In this document: piece after piece, positions 32,680 to 44,137 of the stretch
Numbering within the stretch: the stretch's first letter is position 1
Layout: every line of letters begins with the position of its first letter
Assembly (NCBI GenBank): GCA_030180135.1
Contig: CM058231.1
Location: 35,281,034 to 35,345,033, forward strand
Reading direction: 5' to 3'
Length of the DNA stretch: 64,000 nt
From: Orychophragmus violaceus
Taxonomy: Eukaryota; Streptophyta; Magnoliopsida; Brassicales; Brassicaceae
Made by a program: the position numbers and the translations under genes
Notes under the pieces: generated by a model
The model's database searches: none
Told to the model about the DNA's origin: nothing
Seen by the model: the letters and a program-made list of their open reading frames with translations, nothing else

Positions 32680-35432
32680 GGTGGCGAGCTCGTCCTCTTT
32701 CTGTAATTCCTACGCAGGGGATTTCTCGATCTGTTTGAATCCGTTCATGTAGCAATGGCGGGAAATCTTTTGACTTCCGTGAATGGTTTTGATCCCTTTG
32801 GGTGTCGGGAACTTTACGCATTGGTGGTAGGTCGATGGTACCGCTTTCATATCGTATATCCATGGTCGACCTAGGATTGCGTTATAGGGAGCTGGCCGAT
32901 CTACTATGACGAACTCTGTCATTCTCCGAACTCCTCCAGCGATTACTGGGGCGAAGACAGAGCCCATCGAGTATGTTGTTTCACCAGCAAAACCTACTAG
33001 TGGCGTCTTTTCTTCTACAACCTCGGAGTCGTTGAAGTCCATCTTTTTGAACGCGTCGTAAAAGAGGACATCTACCGAACTCCCTGTGTCAATCATTATC
33101 CTTGAGAGTTCGACATCTCCCACTACTAGACAAACGAGGAGAGCGTCGTCGTGTGGTTTGTCGAGATTACTCGTCTCGCTCTCGTGGAAAATGATCTCGT
33201 GGTCTGGACCCAACATTGGGGTCTTTCCCCTTCTGTCGGTCTCGACTCTTCTTTGAAGAGCTTTGATCGAATTGACCGAGTCGCGGCAAAGTTTCCCCCC
33301 CCGCAGAAACGAGGGAGATTGATTCTTGAGCGTAAACTTTTGGCAGGAGCCGGAGGCGGGGATTGTGCCGAACGTCCCGGGGTGCCGCTCAGTTTAAGCT
33401 CGCCGAGGACGAACTCGACTCGCTTCAGCGACCCTTGAGGGAGTGTTTCGGGAGATTCCGGCTCCTTTGACCGTTCCCGTTTGTTTTGGGAGTGCTTTTT
33501 AGAGTTCGACTCCTTGGTCTGTTTGTTTTCCTTTTTGTCGGACAGAGTTTCCTCCTCGACTTCGGAGTCTTTTTTGCTTTCGGACTCTTGTTTTTGAGCC
33601 TCTGCTTTAGCTCGAGTATAGCAATCCTCGGTCGAGTGCCCTCTCTTATTGTGAAAAATCACAGAATTTTTCCTTGTCGAACTTGAATTTCTTCGAGCTC
33701 TTTGGGCTCTCGACTGCGTTGACGTTCCCTGACTTATGGGAATCCTTTTTCGAGTTTGAATTCTGCGGACCCGATGGGTTCCTTTCTTTCCGGTGTTTTT
33801 CCTTGAGGGTCGTGGTTTCGTCCTCGAGGCGAGCAAAGGCCGATGCGCGATGGAGGGCGTCATCGAGCGTTTGGGGTTCGCGGACTGTTATTTCCTCGCG
33901 GAATCTGGTTGAGAACCATAGTCCTCGTCTTAAAGCTTCTATAGCTACCTCATCTCGTGGGTTTGCGATTTTGGATTTTATTTCCTTGAATCGGTCGATG
34001 TACGAGCGAAGTGTTTCGTCGGGTTTTTGAGAGACGCCAAATAAGGCTGCCTCGGTAGTCTTTTCCTCGATGAAAACGGAGTATTGTTTGAGGAAAGCCG
34101 TCATGAACTGGGTGAAGTTGTCAATGGACCTTTCTTCCAGTCCGGCAAACCATTCCAGGGCAGAACCTGATAGGTTTTCTACGAAGAGCCTGCAGAAGGC
34201 TGGCTCCCTCTCCTCATCGGTAAGGTACACCCTTGCCACCGCTAGTCGGAATGCCCTGATGTGGGCTTTCGGGTCCGATTTCCCAGAGAATTCTGGAAAC
34301 TTAGTTTTCTTGATCTCTCGGATTCTTGCAAACGCAATCCGATCTGTGAACGGCGTTTGTTGTGTTTCTTCGATCACTCGATCGATGTCAGGAGCCGCGC
34401 TCGTCGCCATGTGAACTTTTGAGCTTAGACTGTTAAACTGGGCTTTAGCCTGTTCGATGTATTGTCTAAGCATATCGTGTTCATCGCCCTCTGCGGGTGC
34501 GAACTGGATTTGCGCCTATCCAGACGCTTGTTCCGGAAAAATGGGGTCGAGGAGATCGATCGTTGGGATCGACCTCGTCTGATCGACCTGTGGCGTTCAG
34601 AACTGAACTGAGTTTGATCCATTAAGGAGTCCCGAGCTCGAGGCGAAGGCAGAACCTCCTAGTTGCCTCAGTCGGGTGTTAGAGTTACTCGGGAAAGGTG
34701 GTGGCCCGGGTAATGGTCGGTTTCTTGATCCGGTTGGATCTGCGACCATTGAACTCGAACCAAATGGGGTCGGTACCGCGATAGGGGTCATTGTTGGGCG
34801 GAAGCCGCTATTTGACGTATTATCGAAATGTCCCGACGTTCCCGGAGGAGTTACTACTTGGGAGAAGTCCAAGCGAGTACACGGTGGAGGACTTATGGGA
34901 GTTCGCGTTTGTCTGCCCCTTGGCTTTGACTGGCGATCTCTTCAAGACGGGCGTTCAGGCGCCGCTCTTGTTCTCCGAGCTGCGCTGCCAGGGAACGATT
35001 TGCGACCTCTTGGGCCCTTGCGCTTGACTCGTTGTTTCTCGTTTGATCTACCAACAGGCTCAACATCGAACAGATCTCGGCAAGATCGCTTGGTCCTTGT
35101 CTCTGTGTAGCGGAAGGTAGTGGAGAATTGGGTCTGGTTACTCCAGATCCTCCTCCCGGGGTGGGTATTGAGTCGTTTCTAATCCACACCCAGTTTCTGC
35201 TCGGATCATTAGTTCCTGACAAAACGTTTGTCGGAGTCTGGCTTGTCGCGATTGTTTGAGCGACGGAGCCGGCTGGTGCCGCGGTCGTGGAGACTGAGGC
35301 GGAGCTCGTCAACATGCCGTCGGTCTGACCCATGTTCCTTACCCCGGTAGTGTTCTGAGGAACGTTGTCGACCGTTTGAGGGCGGTCAATCGGTGGTGTG
35401 GCGCTGGGAGAGCCAGTTTGGTCGGGATTCAT
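32680..35432 (-). pseudogene. Tat gag-protease region, several frameshifts and stops
   Basis: Gag starts at the ATG at 35432 (MNPDQTGSPSAT). Homology changes frame between 34893 and 34872 and passes stops near 34597 and about 34518. It then gives the retrotransposon gag domain (SALEWFAGLEERSI, FMTAFLKQYSVF, 34473-33646). An extra base in an A5 run (about 33653-33657) breaks the zinc knuckle CDFHNKRGHSTEDC. A second shift lies in a C8 run (33294-33301). The protease follows (IDTGSSVDVLF, 33216-32710), and then an in-frame TAG. Because both shifts lie in homopolymer runs, sequencing error should be excluded before calling each one real. Confidence 0.88.
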
Positions 35433-35486
35433 CTCGATCTATCGGATCTAGGATCTGATTCTTAAGATAGGAAAGGCTATAGAATG

Positions 35487-35504
35487 TCCCCACAGTCGGC
35501 GCCA
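35487..35504 (-). other. Tat primer-binding site
   Basis: The minus strand reads TGGCGCCGACTGTGGGGA, two bases from the 5' LTR. It shares the TGGCGCC start with the Athila site but differs downstream, so another tRNA may be used. I do not assign the tRNA. Confidence 0.75.
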
Positions 35505-35506
35505 AA

Positions 35507-36045
35507 TGTGAGATCCGGGATTCACACTAAGAATTTGTATTCGTGGATTTGGACTTTTAGATATAGAAATGGTATAGTTTACTATGAATCAAAGACTTTA
35601 TTGAGATTGATCGTCGAGATAAAACAAACACAGTCGAAAAGAGAGTACAAAGTATGGAATCGAGCTATCTAGTCGAAGTGTTCTTAGCCTAGGTTGGAAT
35701 TGTTTTTGATGAGCCACCACTTCTTCCTTTAAATAGTCTCCACCCTCATCTCTTCGTCCAGATACTTCGGCCTCGTCGTTGTAACGATCTCCGAGATTCG
35801 TGCGGATCAGTTGAACTGACGAAGACCGAGTTGCTCTATCTCCACGTCATCCTCAGCCGAGCTCGAGCTCGATCGTCTCCGGCTTCGGCGTCGTCTGGGC
35901 CTCTCTAAGGCGCTTGCTTTGCTTGGGCCCAACAAGAGAGTTGACTCTCCCGTTTGTCTTTGATTCTGGAATGGGCTCGTAATTACGGGCCTTTGTCTTG
36001 TCTGTTAATGGGCCGGATTTCCTAGAGGGAAATGCAGTACCAACA
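35507..36045 (-). repeat. Tat 5' LTR (right copy)
   Basis: A 539-bp copy of 24924-25462 with about six differences, followed by the duplication atgat (36046-36050). Confidence 0.93.
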
Positions 36046-36050
36046 ATGAT

Positions 36051-37640
36051 GAGTCACTTAGATCTTCCATTATCCTCCTAAGAATACGCTCTAGAAATGT
36101 CTGCGTTTACACTAAATAGGTTTCCATCAAAATCAGTTACAAAGATACCACATGAGATGTGGAATGGAAATGTTTCTGATTTATCCATCGTGAAGATTTG
36201 GGGTTGTGAGGCTTATATAAAACGTTTAATCTCTGATAAGCTCACACCCAAATCTGATAAGTGCTACTTCATTGGTTGTCCTAACGAAACCAAGGCATGT
36301 TACTTCTACAACCAGTTCGAGAACAAATTGTTTGTTGCTTGGAACTATGTTTTCTTAAGAAAGACTTTCTTTCCAAGAAGAACAGTGGGAGTAAAAGTAC
36401 AACTCGAAGAAATTCGAAAGTCACAGGAGACTGCTCAACCTGATGAGGAAGAGCAGCAGTTGGATCTACAAAGAGTTGTAGAACCTGCACCTGTGGTGCC
36501 TAGAGTTTATAGAGGATCTGGTGAATGTATATTCGATATACATTTAAATGGCGAGTTTCTGAAGAAGTGTCGATTGACCCAAAAGTTGCATCGATCGACA
36601 CAAATCGCGAACCAAATATTGATTTTGGTTTATGACTTAATTAACTACGGTTTAAATCTTGGTTAATTAGGTCGTGGTAAAAGTATACATATGAGATATG
36701 TGTACGCGACTTTTACAGAAAACTGAAGCTCGCAGATCCGAAAGGATCCGTCACGAACCCGAGAAATATGGATTTCTCGTAACCAACTGCCGTGATCTAC
36801 TGATCATTGAAAGTGACGGGCCTGCGAATTTTGAAGAAAAAATGATGGGCCTTGACTCCGAAAATGGGTGAAAGCCGCTGAATCCGAAAATGGTTATATT
36901 CAGATATACAAAGCTAGGTTGGTGGCAAAAGGTTTCAAGTAAATTCATGGTATTGACTATGAAGAAACCTATTCCCAGACACCATGCTTATGTCCATTCG
37001 GATTCTCCTAGCAACCGCCACTCATAATGGTTATGACTTCTGGCAGATGGATGTGAAAACAGTTTTCCTTAATGGATTTCTGGAAAAGAATGTGTACATG
37101 ACATAATCTGAAATTTTCATTGATCCTAATGAAGCTAGGAAGATATGCAAGCTTCATCGATCCATTTATGGATTCAAGCAAGCATCTCGGAGTTGGAATC
37201 TTCGTTTTGATGAAGTAATCAAAAGGTTTGATTTTATCAGAAATGAAGAGGAACCGTGTGTTTACAAGATGACTAGTGGGAGCGCAGTTGCATTTCTAGT
37301 ATTATATGTTGATAACATACCACTTCTCGGAAATGAAGTTCCATTGTTTCAGTCTGTTGAGACTTGACTCGAAAGTTGTTTTTCGATAAGAAATATGGGA
37401 GAAACCGTATGCATTCTTGGAATAAGAATCTATAGAGATAGATTGGATAAGCTAATTGGATTGTGTCAAGATACTTATAATGATAAGGCCTTGCACATGT
37501 CCAATATGCAGGATTCCAAGAAGGGCTTCGTGCAAATGACTCTTGGTATTACTCTTAGCAAGACGCAGTGTCTTTCAACACACGCTGAGCAAGGGCGAAT
37601 GAGGGTCAGGCTACTGCTAAAGACATTAGATGTCTTAAGA
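36051..37640 (+). pseudogene. Copia 2 integrase C-terminus and reverse transcriptase, RNase H deleted
   Basis: The segment continues the integrase (SAFTLNRFPSKSV, SIVKIWGCEAYIKRL) and RT (QMDVKTVFLNGFLEKNVYM near 37045-37100), parallel to Copia 1. Many stops and frameshifts are present. The polymerase motif reads YVDN instead of YVDD (near 37305). The frame ends in CDLNFSGSHCY, which matches the sequence just past the Copia 1 stop. The whole RNase H domain (roughly 0.7 kb in Copia 1) is therefore deleted near 37600. An extra block of about 225 bp (36508-36735) interrupts the linker region. Confidence 0.87.
36508..36735 (+). repeat. LTR-like hairpin module inserted in Copia 2 pol
   Basis: Copia 1 lacks this block. 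It contains, in order, a hairpin (arms aatgtatat/atatacatt, 36524-36544), a double-palindrome unit (36567-36601, followed by CGCGA), an AT-rich stretch with ggttta and ggttaatt, and a long hairpin (36677-36716, outer arms gtaaaagt/acttttac). The same parts occur in the same order in the Copia LTRs (38693-38715, 38736-38770, 38831-38858). It looks like a diverged fragment of a related LTR or a small element built on the same module. Confidence 0.7.
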
Positions 37641-38471
37641 TGTGATCTTAATTTTAGTGGGAGTCATTGTTATTAATTTTAGTTATGATATGATGTTCGT
37701 ATAAACATAATTTGATTATGTTATGGAAATCTGACATCTGTATTATCTAATAATGGTTATTAAATAATAGTCCCAAAGTAATTTATGACATTTTATAGGT
37801 CATCAAGTATGTGACTTGATCATGAAACCCTATAGATAATAAATGACATAAATTATGTTGGTCCCTGGTCGAGGTTGTTAAAATGGGACATTAACAACCG
37901 CGTGAGACTAGTATGTGAGGTGACTGATGACTAAGTTTCATGGAGTCATTAATAAGAGTATTAAAGTCAATCACATAGATATGTGTTGGAGAACACAAGA
38001 TCGGACATGACCCACTGATGAGAACTCTACGGGATAGTTATATAAGTGTCATGAGAGTTTTCATTACGACTATAGAGTATAGTCCTTAGACCTGAGTTCA
38101 TCATGTTTTTCTTACATGTGAATTGGTCCGCTTTAACCTTGTCAAACGTCAGCCGTAACTGGTGACTATAAAGGCATTGATTGGGCGTATCATGAAGCGT
38201 GTGAAGAAACAGGGATGGAACAAGATGGGATTTGTCCCTCCTATATAACAGGAGATAAATATCTCAGGGCCCATCGAAGATTTGATACTGAGAAATGTGT
38301 GGCCACACTCAAACGAGGTGATTGTCAGTCGTTTGTCTTGTCAGTATAAATCGGAGTTCGATGAACATGATCTTGGCTCAATAAGGATGACACGGTTCTT
38401 GCCTTATGCTAGATCGAGATATAGTGACGAAGGGATTGAAGGAATGGATGATTACAGTACAAGTGGGAGAT
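37641..38471 (+). other. Copia 2 3' untranslated region and polypurine tract
   Basis: It is collinear with 5351-4540 of Copia 1 and no gene is seen. The polypurine tract aagtgggagat (38461-38471) abuts the 3' LTR. Confidence 0.85.
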
Positions 38472-39151
38472 TGTTGGGAATGTCCTGAAATCTATTGTAC
38501 TTACTCCAAGTGAAAGTCGTATTGTCGAGATTAGACAATCATATGACACTAGGTAGTCATAATGCTTTGCTAGAAGCCACTTATGATCAATGAGTTTAGA
38601 ACTCATTGCTAGTGTTATATGATCCTACAGGGTCACACACCTAAGCAAACTGGGCGTTAAAGACGAGGTTGATCATTATGTAATGATCCAGTGAATGCAT
38701 ATTTGATATGCATTCGATATCAATATTCTGGGGCAGTGTCGATCGATGCAGATAGTGCATCGATCGATGCAACTCGCGGATTAATCAGATTAATTCGGTT
38801 TAATCGTTGGTTAATTCTGTTATGGTTTAAGTCGACATATATAAGATATATGGTCGACCTAAACTGATTTCTAACCTAATTCACAGCCACCAGAACTTGA
38901 ATAGAAACCTCTGAAGAGATTGGATCTCTATAGGCACTAGCACCCCTGCTGTTCAGTTTGTGAGCGTGTGGATACCAGTAGAGGCGCAGCATTTGAGGCG
39001 CTCTAGATCTCGATTATCTGCAAATCTTCCGCTGCAAATCACCAGGTAATTCTGAGATCTGATAGATTCAATTACATGAACCCTAGATCCTAGGCTTGGA
39101 ATTCAGACCAGGATTACCTAATTGGATTAGGATCTGCTAGAAATTCCTTCA
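38472..39151 (+). repeat. Copia 2 3' LTR
   Basis: A 680-bp copy of 11499-12179, ending attccttca and followed by the duplication gttac. Its dyads are: gaatgcatat hairpin 38693-38715, double-palindrome unit 38736-38770, gtcgac hairpin 38831-38858. Confidence 0.93.
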
Positions 39152-39880
39152 GTTACGAGACATTTAAGAGGAGATATCCTTCAGCCACGAAGTATGTGGA
39201 GGAGACTACTGTCAAGGAAAAATGGGTTAGATGTTTTTTTCCAGGTAAACGATACAACTTGGACACGAGTAACTCTGCGGAATGTCTGAACAAGACTTTT
39301 CTTGATGCGAGGAAGTACTCCTTAATGCCACTGCTTGATACTATCATTCGCAAATTTTCGGATTGGTTTAACAAGCATAGGAAAGAGGTCGTGGCTGGAG
39401 ATGCTAAAGACAATCTCGTGCCTTTGGTCCAGATCTTCGTACATACAATTGGCCAATTGCTAAGACATTAGCTTTGAGGGAGGTAAACACTTTCAGCTCG
39501 AGTACGAAGTCGATGATATTGATGGAAAGGTTTATTTGGTGAACTTGGAATCGAAAACTTGCTCTTGTGGTTTTTTCAATATTCAGAAGTATACTTGTCT
39601 CCATGCCCTAGCAGCATACAGAACATACAAAAGGAGCGATAGAGCTCGTGCAAGTGCTAACAAAATAAGACTCCTTGATTTGATTTCGAAATATTATTTG
39701 ACGGAGGTGTGGGCATTGGCTTATTATAGGTCCATATATGCTGTCCCTGATATGTTTGCATGGAACGTCCCAGATTACATCAAAGATATGCAAATCCTAC
39801 CTCCGGTTTACACGATAACTGGGGTCGGAACAGTGTACATAGATATCCATCAGCTGGAGAAGGAGGGAGACGGCGAATGA
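39152..39880 (+). pseudogene. MULE transposase 1, last segment with catalytic Glu and SWIM finger
   Basis: It resumes after Copia 2 with YETFKRRYPSATKYVEE. It includes the region of the third acidic residue (DTSNSAECLNKTF, near 39260-39300) and WFNKHRKEV. A frameshift near 39465-39480 separates this from the SWIM zinc finger (CSCGFFNIQKYTCLHA, near 39560-39606) and the C-terminal tail (LTEVWALAYYRSIY), ending with a stop at 39878-39880. All of it aligns with the transposase of element 2. With the two upstream segments it accounts for a complete VANDAL-type transposase gene. Confidence 0.88.
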
Positions 39881-40742
39881 CACAGAATAAAAGGGATAGA
39901 ATATCAAGGTTGTTATTTGGAGATGACTCAAACTCTGATTGTGAGTGATTTTGTGTGTAAGCTTTGGTTCTGTAATGTACTTTGGTTCTATAATGTACTT
40001 TTGTTTCACTCTGTATAACTTTGTGTTTTCTATTTGGTAAACCCCTGCATTGAATTTGTATGTCAATACTCTGGTGAAACTGTGTAAAACTGTGTAAAAC
40101 TGTGTAATACTAAGTGATTATCGTAATTATAATGAATATCATTAGAGAAAATAATTAACATATAGCTATAAGAGATTTTAACTGTAGGATCACTTTTATC
40201 CTAACAGTGGACAATGGGTTATATTACGTCGTTCAAAAAATCAATCAACATAGTTTTACACAGATTGGAAATCACCAACAATGTTCATATACTTTCAAGA
40301 TTATTTGTCGAACAATGGACACGTTAGGAGGATACATTTTCATAAGTTGAGGAATGTTACATATTAATACACAGAAATACTAGATTTATATATCAATTAT
40401 GTAAAATAATCTGTAAAACTATAAAATCAAATTTAAAGTTCCAGTAAAACTGAATATATTGAAAACAGACAAAGTAAAACTATTAAGAAACTTTGTACAA
40501 CTACAAACTCCTGTAAAACTATGTGTAATTTTGTCGAGCGGGAAAATTCAAAGTTAACAAATTTTTCAGCGGCAAAATTCAGAATTGACGAATATTTTTG
40601 GCGCTCAAACCCCAAAAATATACTTTTCCTCCTTTCTCTACTCACTTTATCCCACTTCTCCCTCTCTCCTTTCGAGAACTCTTTTCCTCTCTTATTTCAT
40701 TTTCTACTCCCTCAATTCAACTTCTTCCCTCTTCTCTTAGAC
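39881..40742 (+). other. Spacer between vanA-like and vanB-like genes of element 1
   Basis: AT-rich with no gene. It holds a GTAAAACT motif array in two clusters (40078-40112 and 40410-40525). The pyrimidine-rich stretch 40625-40740 is probably the 5' UTR/promoter of the next gene. Confidence 0.65.
40078..40525 (+). repeat. GTAAAACT motif clusters before vanB-like gene 1
   Basis: The words gtgtaaaactgtgtaaaact (40083-40102), ctgtaaaact, ccagtaaaact, gtacaactac and ctgtaaaactatg recur. All are in the sense of the + strand genes, like the array at 2398-2535. Confidence 0.75.
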
Positions 40743-41194
40743 ATGGACAAATTCGAAGCCGATCCTTACTACAGTGACATGAAGCAGAAGAAGAAGGAGT
40801 ACGACAAGATGTGCTTCATCGCAGATGGTGACAATGGCAAACCGACAAGATGTTCGTGCGGTGGTCGAATCATTGTGGAGCCTGAACCAGACGTGGGAAA
40901 GATACACATTGTTTGTAATGCGTTTAGGGTAAGATATGTTGATTTGGTGATTCGTTGGTTCGGTGTTTAAGGAGAGTTTTTTATGTGCAGGATAATGGGC
41001 TACACATTCAGAAACTTTGGGTTAGCGGCGTCGAGAAAGAAGCCACTAACTTAAGGAATATTGTGGACTCCCAGGCCGTGAAGATTGAAAGCCACGAATA
41101 TCGAATTGAGCAGTTGGGATTGGCACTCAAGAAAAGAGGTGAAGAGATTGAAAAGCTTAGGGAATTGCTGGGAAAATGGGCTACAAGTGTTTAA
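40743..41194 (+). CDS. Small GRF-zinc-finger/coiled-coil protein, vanB position, element 1 (intact)
   Basis: Two exons (40743-40928 and 40991-41194; GT...AG intron, phase 0) give an intact protein of 129 residues. The first half carries a GRF-type zinc finger: CSCGG near residues 37-41, then IHIVC, and across the splice site GLHIQKLW and VEKE. The second half is a heptad-like helix (LRNIVDSQAVKIESHEYRIEQL) ending KLRELLGKW. The gene at 48205-54200 has the same exon structure and domains. GRF fingers bind single-stranded nucleic acid in other proteins. The role here is unknown. By position it is the second gene of a VANDAL-like element. It is the only gene of element 1 without a visible lesion. 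Confidence 0.8.
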
Positions 41195-41641
41195 TGTTTT
41201 TAGAATGTTGTCCTATTGGTTGGGATCCGATCCGTTCCCATGTTGGTTTCCTTTTGGTTTTAAGACTTGTTTAAGAGTTTATCTCAGTTTGTAACAAGTG
41301 TTTAAATGCACAATATAGTTCTACCCGAGACTAACCTAGTTATACATAGTTTTACTTAGTTTAATTTAGTTTTACTTACTTTTAATTAGTTTTACTTAGT
41401 TATATACATAGTTTTACTTACTTATACATATTTACCAGTTATATCAGACTAGTTATATATAGTTATACCAGACTAGTTATACTAGTTTTACTCAGAAACA
41501 TTTCCAAACATAGATGCTAAACCAAAACATCCAGTTTAACAACAGTGTAGTTACACCAAAAAAAGGTTCAAAAAAGTATCTTCAAACCAACATAGTACTA
41601 TAAAATAACCACAAACCAAACAACTTCACAACAACCAAGTC
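41195..41641. repeat. Convergent spacer of element 1 with AGTTTTAC motif array
   Basis: No gene. From about 41318 to 41495 the words agttttactt, agttatacc and actagttatac repeat, now as the reverse complement of the arrays to the left. They read in the sense of the minus-strand DUF1985 gene. Confidence 0.78.
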
Positions 41642-44137
41642 CTAATCCATCCTCGACCTTGTGTTGCGCTTCTCAGTTTCAGTAGATGTATCCCCCACCT
41701 TTCGTTTACCAAGGGCTTTCGCTGCCCCTTTCTTCTTTGCCTTAGTCTTCTCTATCGCTTCTCGGACCTGTAATCGTATGATACAATTAGAATACACGGT
41801 TCTCCAAGTATTTTTATAAATATTTGGAACTATTTTTACCATTTGTGCTTCTAGGTCTTTCATATGATCCATGTACTCTTCAATGGGTTTGAGTCTCTTA
41901 TCCATTTCGACAAACCCCCCAAGCAACATCTTAAATCCATCTTGCATCGTTGACTGCATCCCTTTCATGACCTCAACAAGTTCACTCTGATTAGGATTCG
42001 AAGTTCCAGGTGCATCAATGGCAGCAGGTCTCTTTTTCTCAGGTTTTTTTAGCTCAGGTTTTTTTAGCTCTTCCTCCTCCTCTGCCTGTCGGAAAGCCTT
42101 CGCTTCGTTATACATCTCCTGAAAATAGACCTTCTTCCCAGCCGAAATAACCTTCATCCAACTCAGAACAACAGGATCGTCGAGATCATTGATATCGCTT
42201 TCTTCATAGATACCCTCAGCTTCTTCATGTCCATCTCGAGTTGGCAGGATGGTGTCAATGCCATGCAGACACTTAATACTAGCAAGTTCTTCATTGATCC
42301 GTGAGAGAGGGAACCCTCTCATTGAGTTACTCTTGAATTGTGCCTTGCACATCCTTGGACAATTACGGTCTGCCCCAATAACTGGCTCGCGGAAAGTACC
42401 CCCTAGCTATGGAATTGCCTCAAAGGCTAACAGCTACATAACAACACACATATGGTAGAGATTAGCACAGCAAAAATAACTCAAACAAAAACTTAAAAGT
42501 ACATACCTCCAAAGGGATACAGAAACGGGGAATCGGCCACAATTTGTTCTCCTTGACAACCCCTTTAAAATGGTCCATTGTGTAAGAAATCTCACCAACC
42601 ATATGGTCATAGCAGAATCTGCCCCAAGGAAAAGTCCGGCACAACGCAAGATCATCGACAGCTCTGAGGAAAAAATCTACCACCGGAGTGGCATCGTTTC
42701 CAGTCTTCGTCTGGCCGATGAGGACGCTGCAAAGGAAGTAAAGAATGATCATCTGCAGTCTATCTTGATCAGCTCCCATACCCTCGAGCTTCTTTTTCAC
42801 ATCTTGAACTCTAACAATCGACCTCCCAAAATGTTTCCTCACAAACTTATAGCCACCCAACTATTTGTAGCCAACCAGGTAGTTGCGGCAGTTTAATCCT
42901 GACATGAGTGCATGCTCCCTCAGTCCATAACGTATCGGAACGCCGTAGACCACGAACCAAACTTCCATCCTCTTCTCAATGCAAGCGGTACGCAGGAGTA
43001 GCATCCACATGCCCATCAGCTTGTGGTTTCCTTGTTTCGGCAGGTGGAAGATATACTGGAACTGCGGGTGCTCTACAAACCACTTCCTCTCAGCATTCGT
43101 TAGCTTAGGCTACAAAGAATCTAGAGTGGCCAGAAAATCAATATAGAAGCACCGTGTGGATATCTTTATTTTCTTCTTGTACTCCGTTGGGGGGAACTAC
43201 ATTCTCAGAGGTTGCATGGCTGTCGAGTCAACACCGGAATCCTGCAAAAATGATTTTTACCAATTTATTCCACTAATACAATGTTTAGTTTTACATAGTT
43301 TTACCAGTTATACTTGGTTCTACCAGTTTTACCAGTTATACCGGAATAGTTATACTTAATTTTACCAGTTCTACTCTATTAGTTTTACTTATTAGTTATA
43401 CTCGGTTTTACGAGTATTACTCCAACAGTTTTACTAAGCTTTACTAGTTCTACTTAGTAGTTACATTCAGTTTTACTAAGTTTTACTTCATCATCTAAAC
43501 AACCGTATAACACTTACAGATTGGGAATCAGAGCTGTCGCTGAATTCTTCTTCTTTCGAAGATTCCGAAGATACATCCTTGGTATTTGGTAAGTTTGTCT
43601 CCTCGACTCTTGGCGGTTCCAATCTCGACTGGGTTTGTTGCTGTTGCGGTTGCTGTTTCTGTTGCTGTGACTCGATCTCGTCACCGTCTTCTGAGCTCCC
43701 TTCTGAACTCTTAGACGGACCCCTCTCTGACTCATCGTCATCGGATTTACCCTCGTCATCATCTTCTACTTCACTCTCATCTCCTTCGCTCTGTTTCTCG
43801 AGATCAACTTCTCGTTCTTCGTAAGCTACCATCGCAAGAGCATTAACGACCGGAGGAGGGTTCCCGGAGAAGCATTATCGAGCGGATTCGTGGTCGTACC
43901 AACATGATTATTCGGGATAGCATTCGTGGTAGTGGTAAGGCTTGCTACATCACTCACCGTCGCCGGAGGAGGAGCATTCTTAGGCTTAGTAGGGCTAGCT
44001 ACACCACTCGCCGTCGCCGGAGGAGGAGGAGCATTCTTAGGCTTGGTAAGGCTCGCCGGAGGAGGATTATCCTTCACGACATCGATTTTGGATACCCCAT
44101 CGATTTTTTTGGTGGCTAGCCGAGTCTTGGGCGGCAT
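41642..44137 (-). pseudogene. DUF1985 protein gene (vanC-like), element 1
   Basis: The minus-strand gene has about four exons. Exon 1 (44137 to about 43510) encodes a Pro/Ala-rich then Glu/Asp/Ser-rich N-terminus, with a one-base shift near 43865. The intron (about 43260-43510) is full of AGTTTTAC repeats. Exon 2 (about 43243-42505) holds the DUF1985 domain (MEVWFVVYGVPIRYGLREHALMSGL). Exon 3 (42434 to about 41840) and exon 4 (to 41642) encode a Lys/Glu-rich C-terminus ending in a nuclear-localisation-like basic tail (KKKGAAKALGKRKVG, RNTRSRMD). In-frame stops lie in the DUF1985 exon near 43198, 43109 and 42862, and another early in exon 3. No C48 peptidase domain follows, unlike many DUF1985 genes in ULP1-carrying MULEs. 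In Arabidopsis VANDAL21 the DUF1985-class VANC protein counters silencing, so this is the counterpart by inference. Confidence 0.78.
43270..43500 (-). repeat. GTAAAACT motif array in the vanC-like gene 1 intron
   Basis: About 20 near copies occur (agttttacc, agttatacc, agttctact, agttttact on the + strand), many 10-12 bp apart. On the minus, coding strand they read GTAAAACT, the same sense relation as in the other arrays. Confidence 0.85.

Larger units (their letters stand above)
24924..36045 (-). mobile_element. Tat-lineage Ty3/Gypsy element with antisense extra gene
   Basis: The 539-bp LTRs (24924-25462 and 35507-36045; TGTGAGATCC...CCAACA) are flanked by atgat (24919-24923, 36046-36050). 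Gag, protease and pol run on the minus strand. Between pol and the 3' LTR lies a multi-exon gene on the opposite strand. Two RNase H domains in pol point to the Tat/Ogre branch. I count about six LTR differences, near 1.1%. It sits in the integrase region of Copia 2 and carries none of the clear double-palindrome units that mark the Copia and Athila elements. Confidence 0.94.
11499..39151 (+). mobile_element. Copia 2: same family as Copia 1, carrying nested Athila 1 and Tat insertions
   Basis: LTRs at 11499-12179 (681 bp) and 38472-39151 (680 bp) are flanked by the duplication gttac (11494-11498 and 39152-39156). Internally it contains the Copia gag, the Athila 1 insertion, a protease/integrase stretch, the Tat insertion, and an integrase/RT stretch lacking RNase H. 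Without the nested elements it is about 6.8 kb. By eye the LTRs differ at about ten sites, near 1.5%, so it inserted somewhat before or around the time of Copia 1. Confidence 0.93.

Noticed and set aside
33294..33301. C8 run frameshift in Tat protease region considered as a programmed frameshift site
   Set aside because: It is in a homopolymer, no following structure was identified, and gag has several other breaks. Mutation or sequencing error is more likely.
34540..34600. gatcgatcgttg and gatcgacc words in Tat gag, considered as a double-palindrome unit
   Set aside because: The 14-bp boxes and 7-bp spacing are not present. Only a partial CGATCG word is shared.
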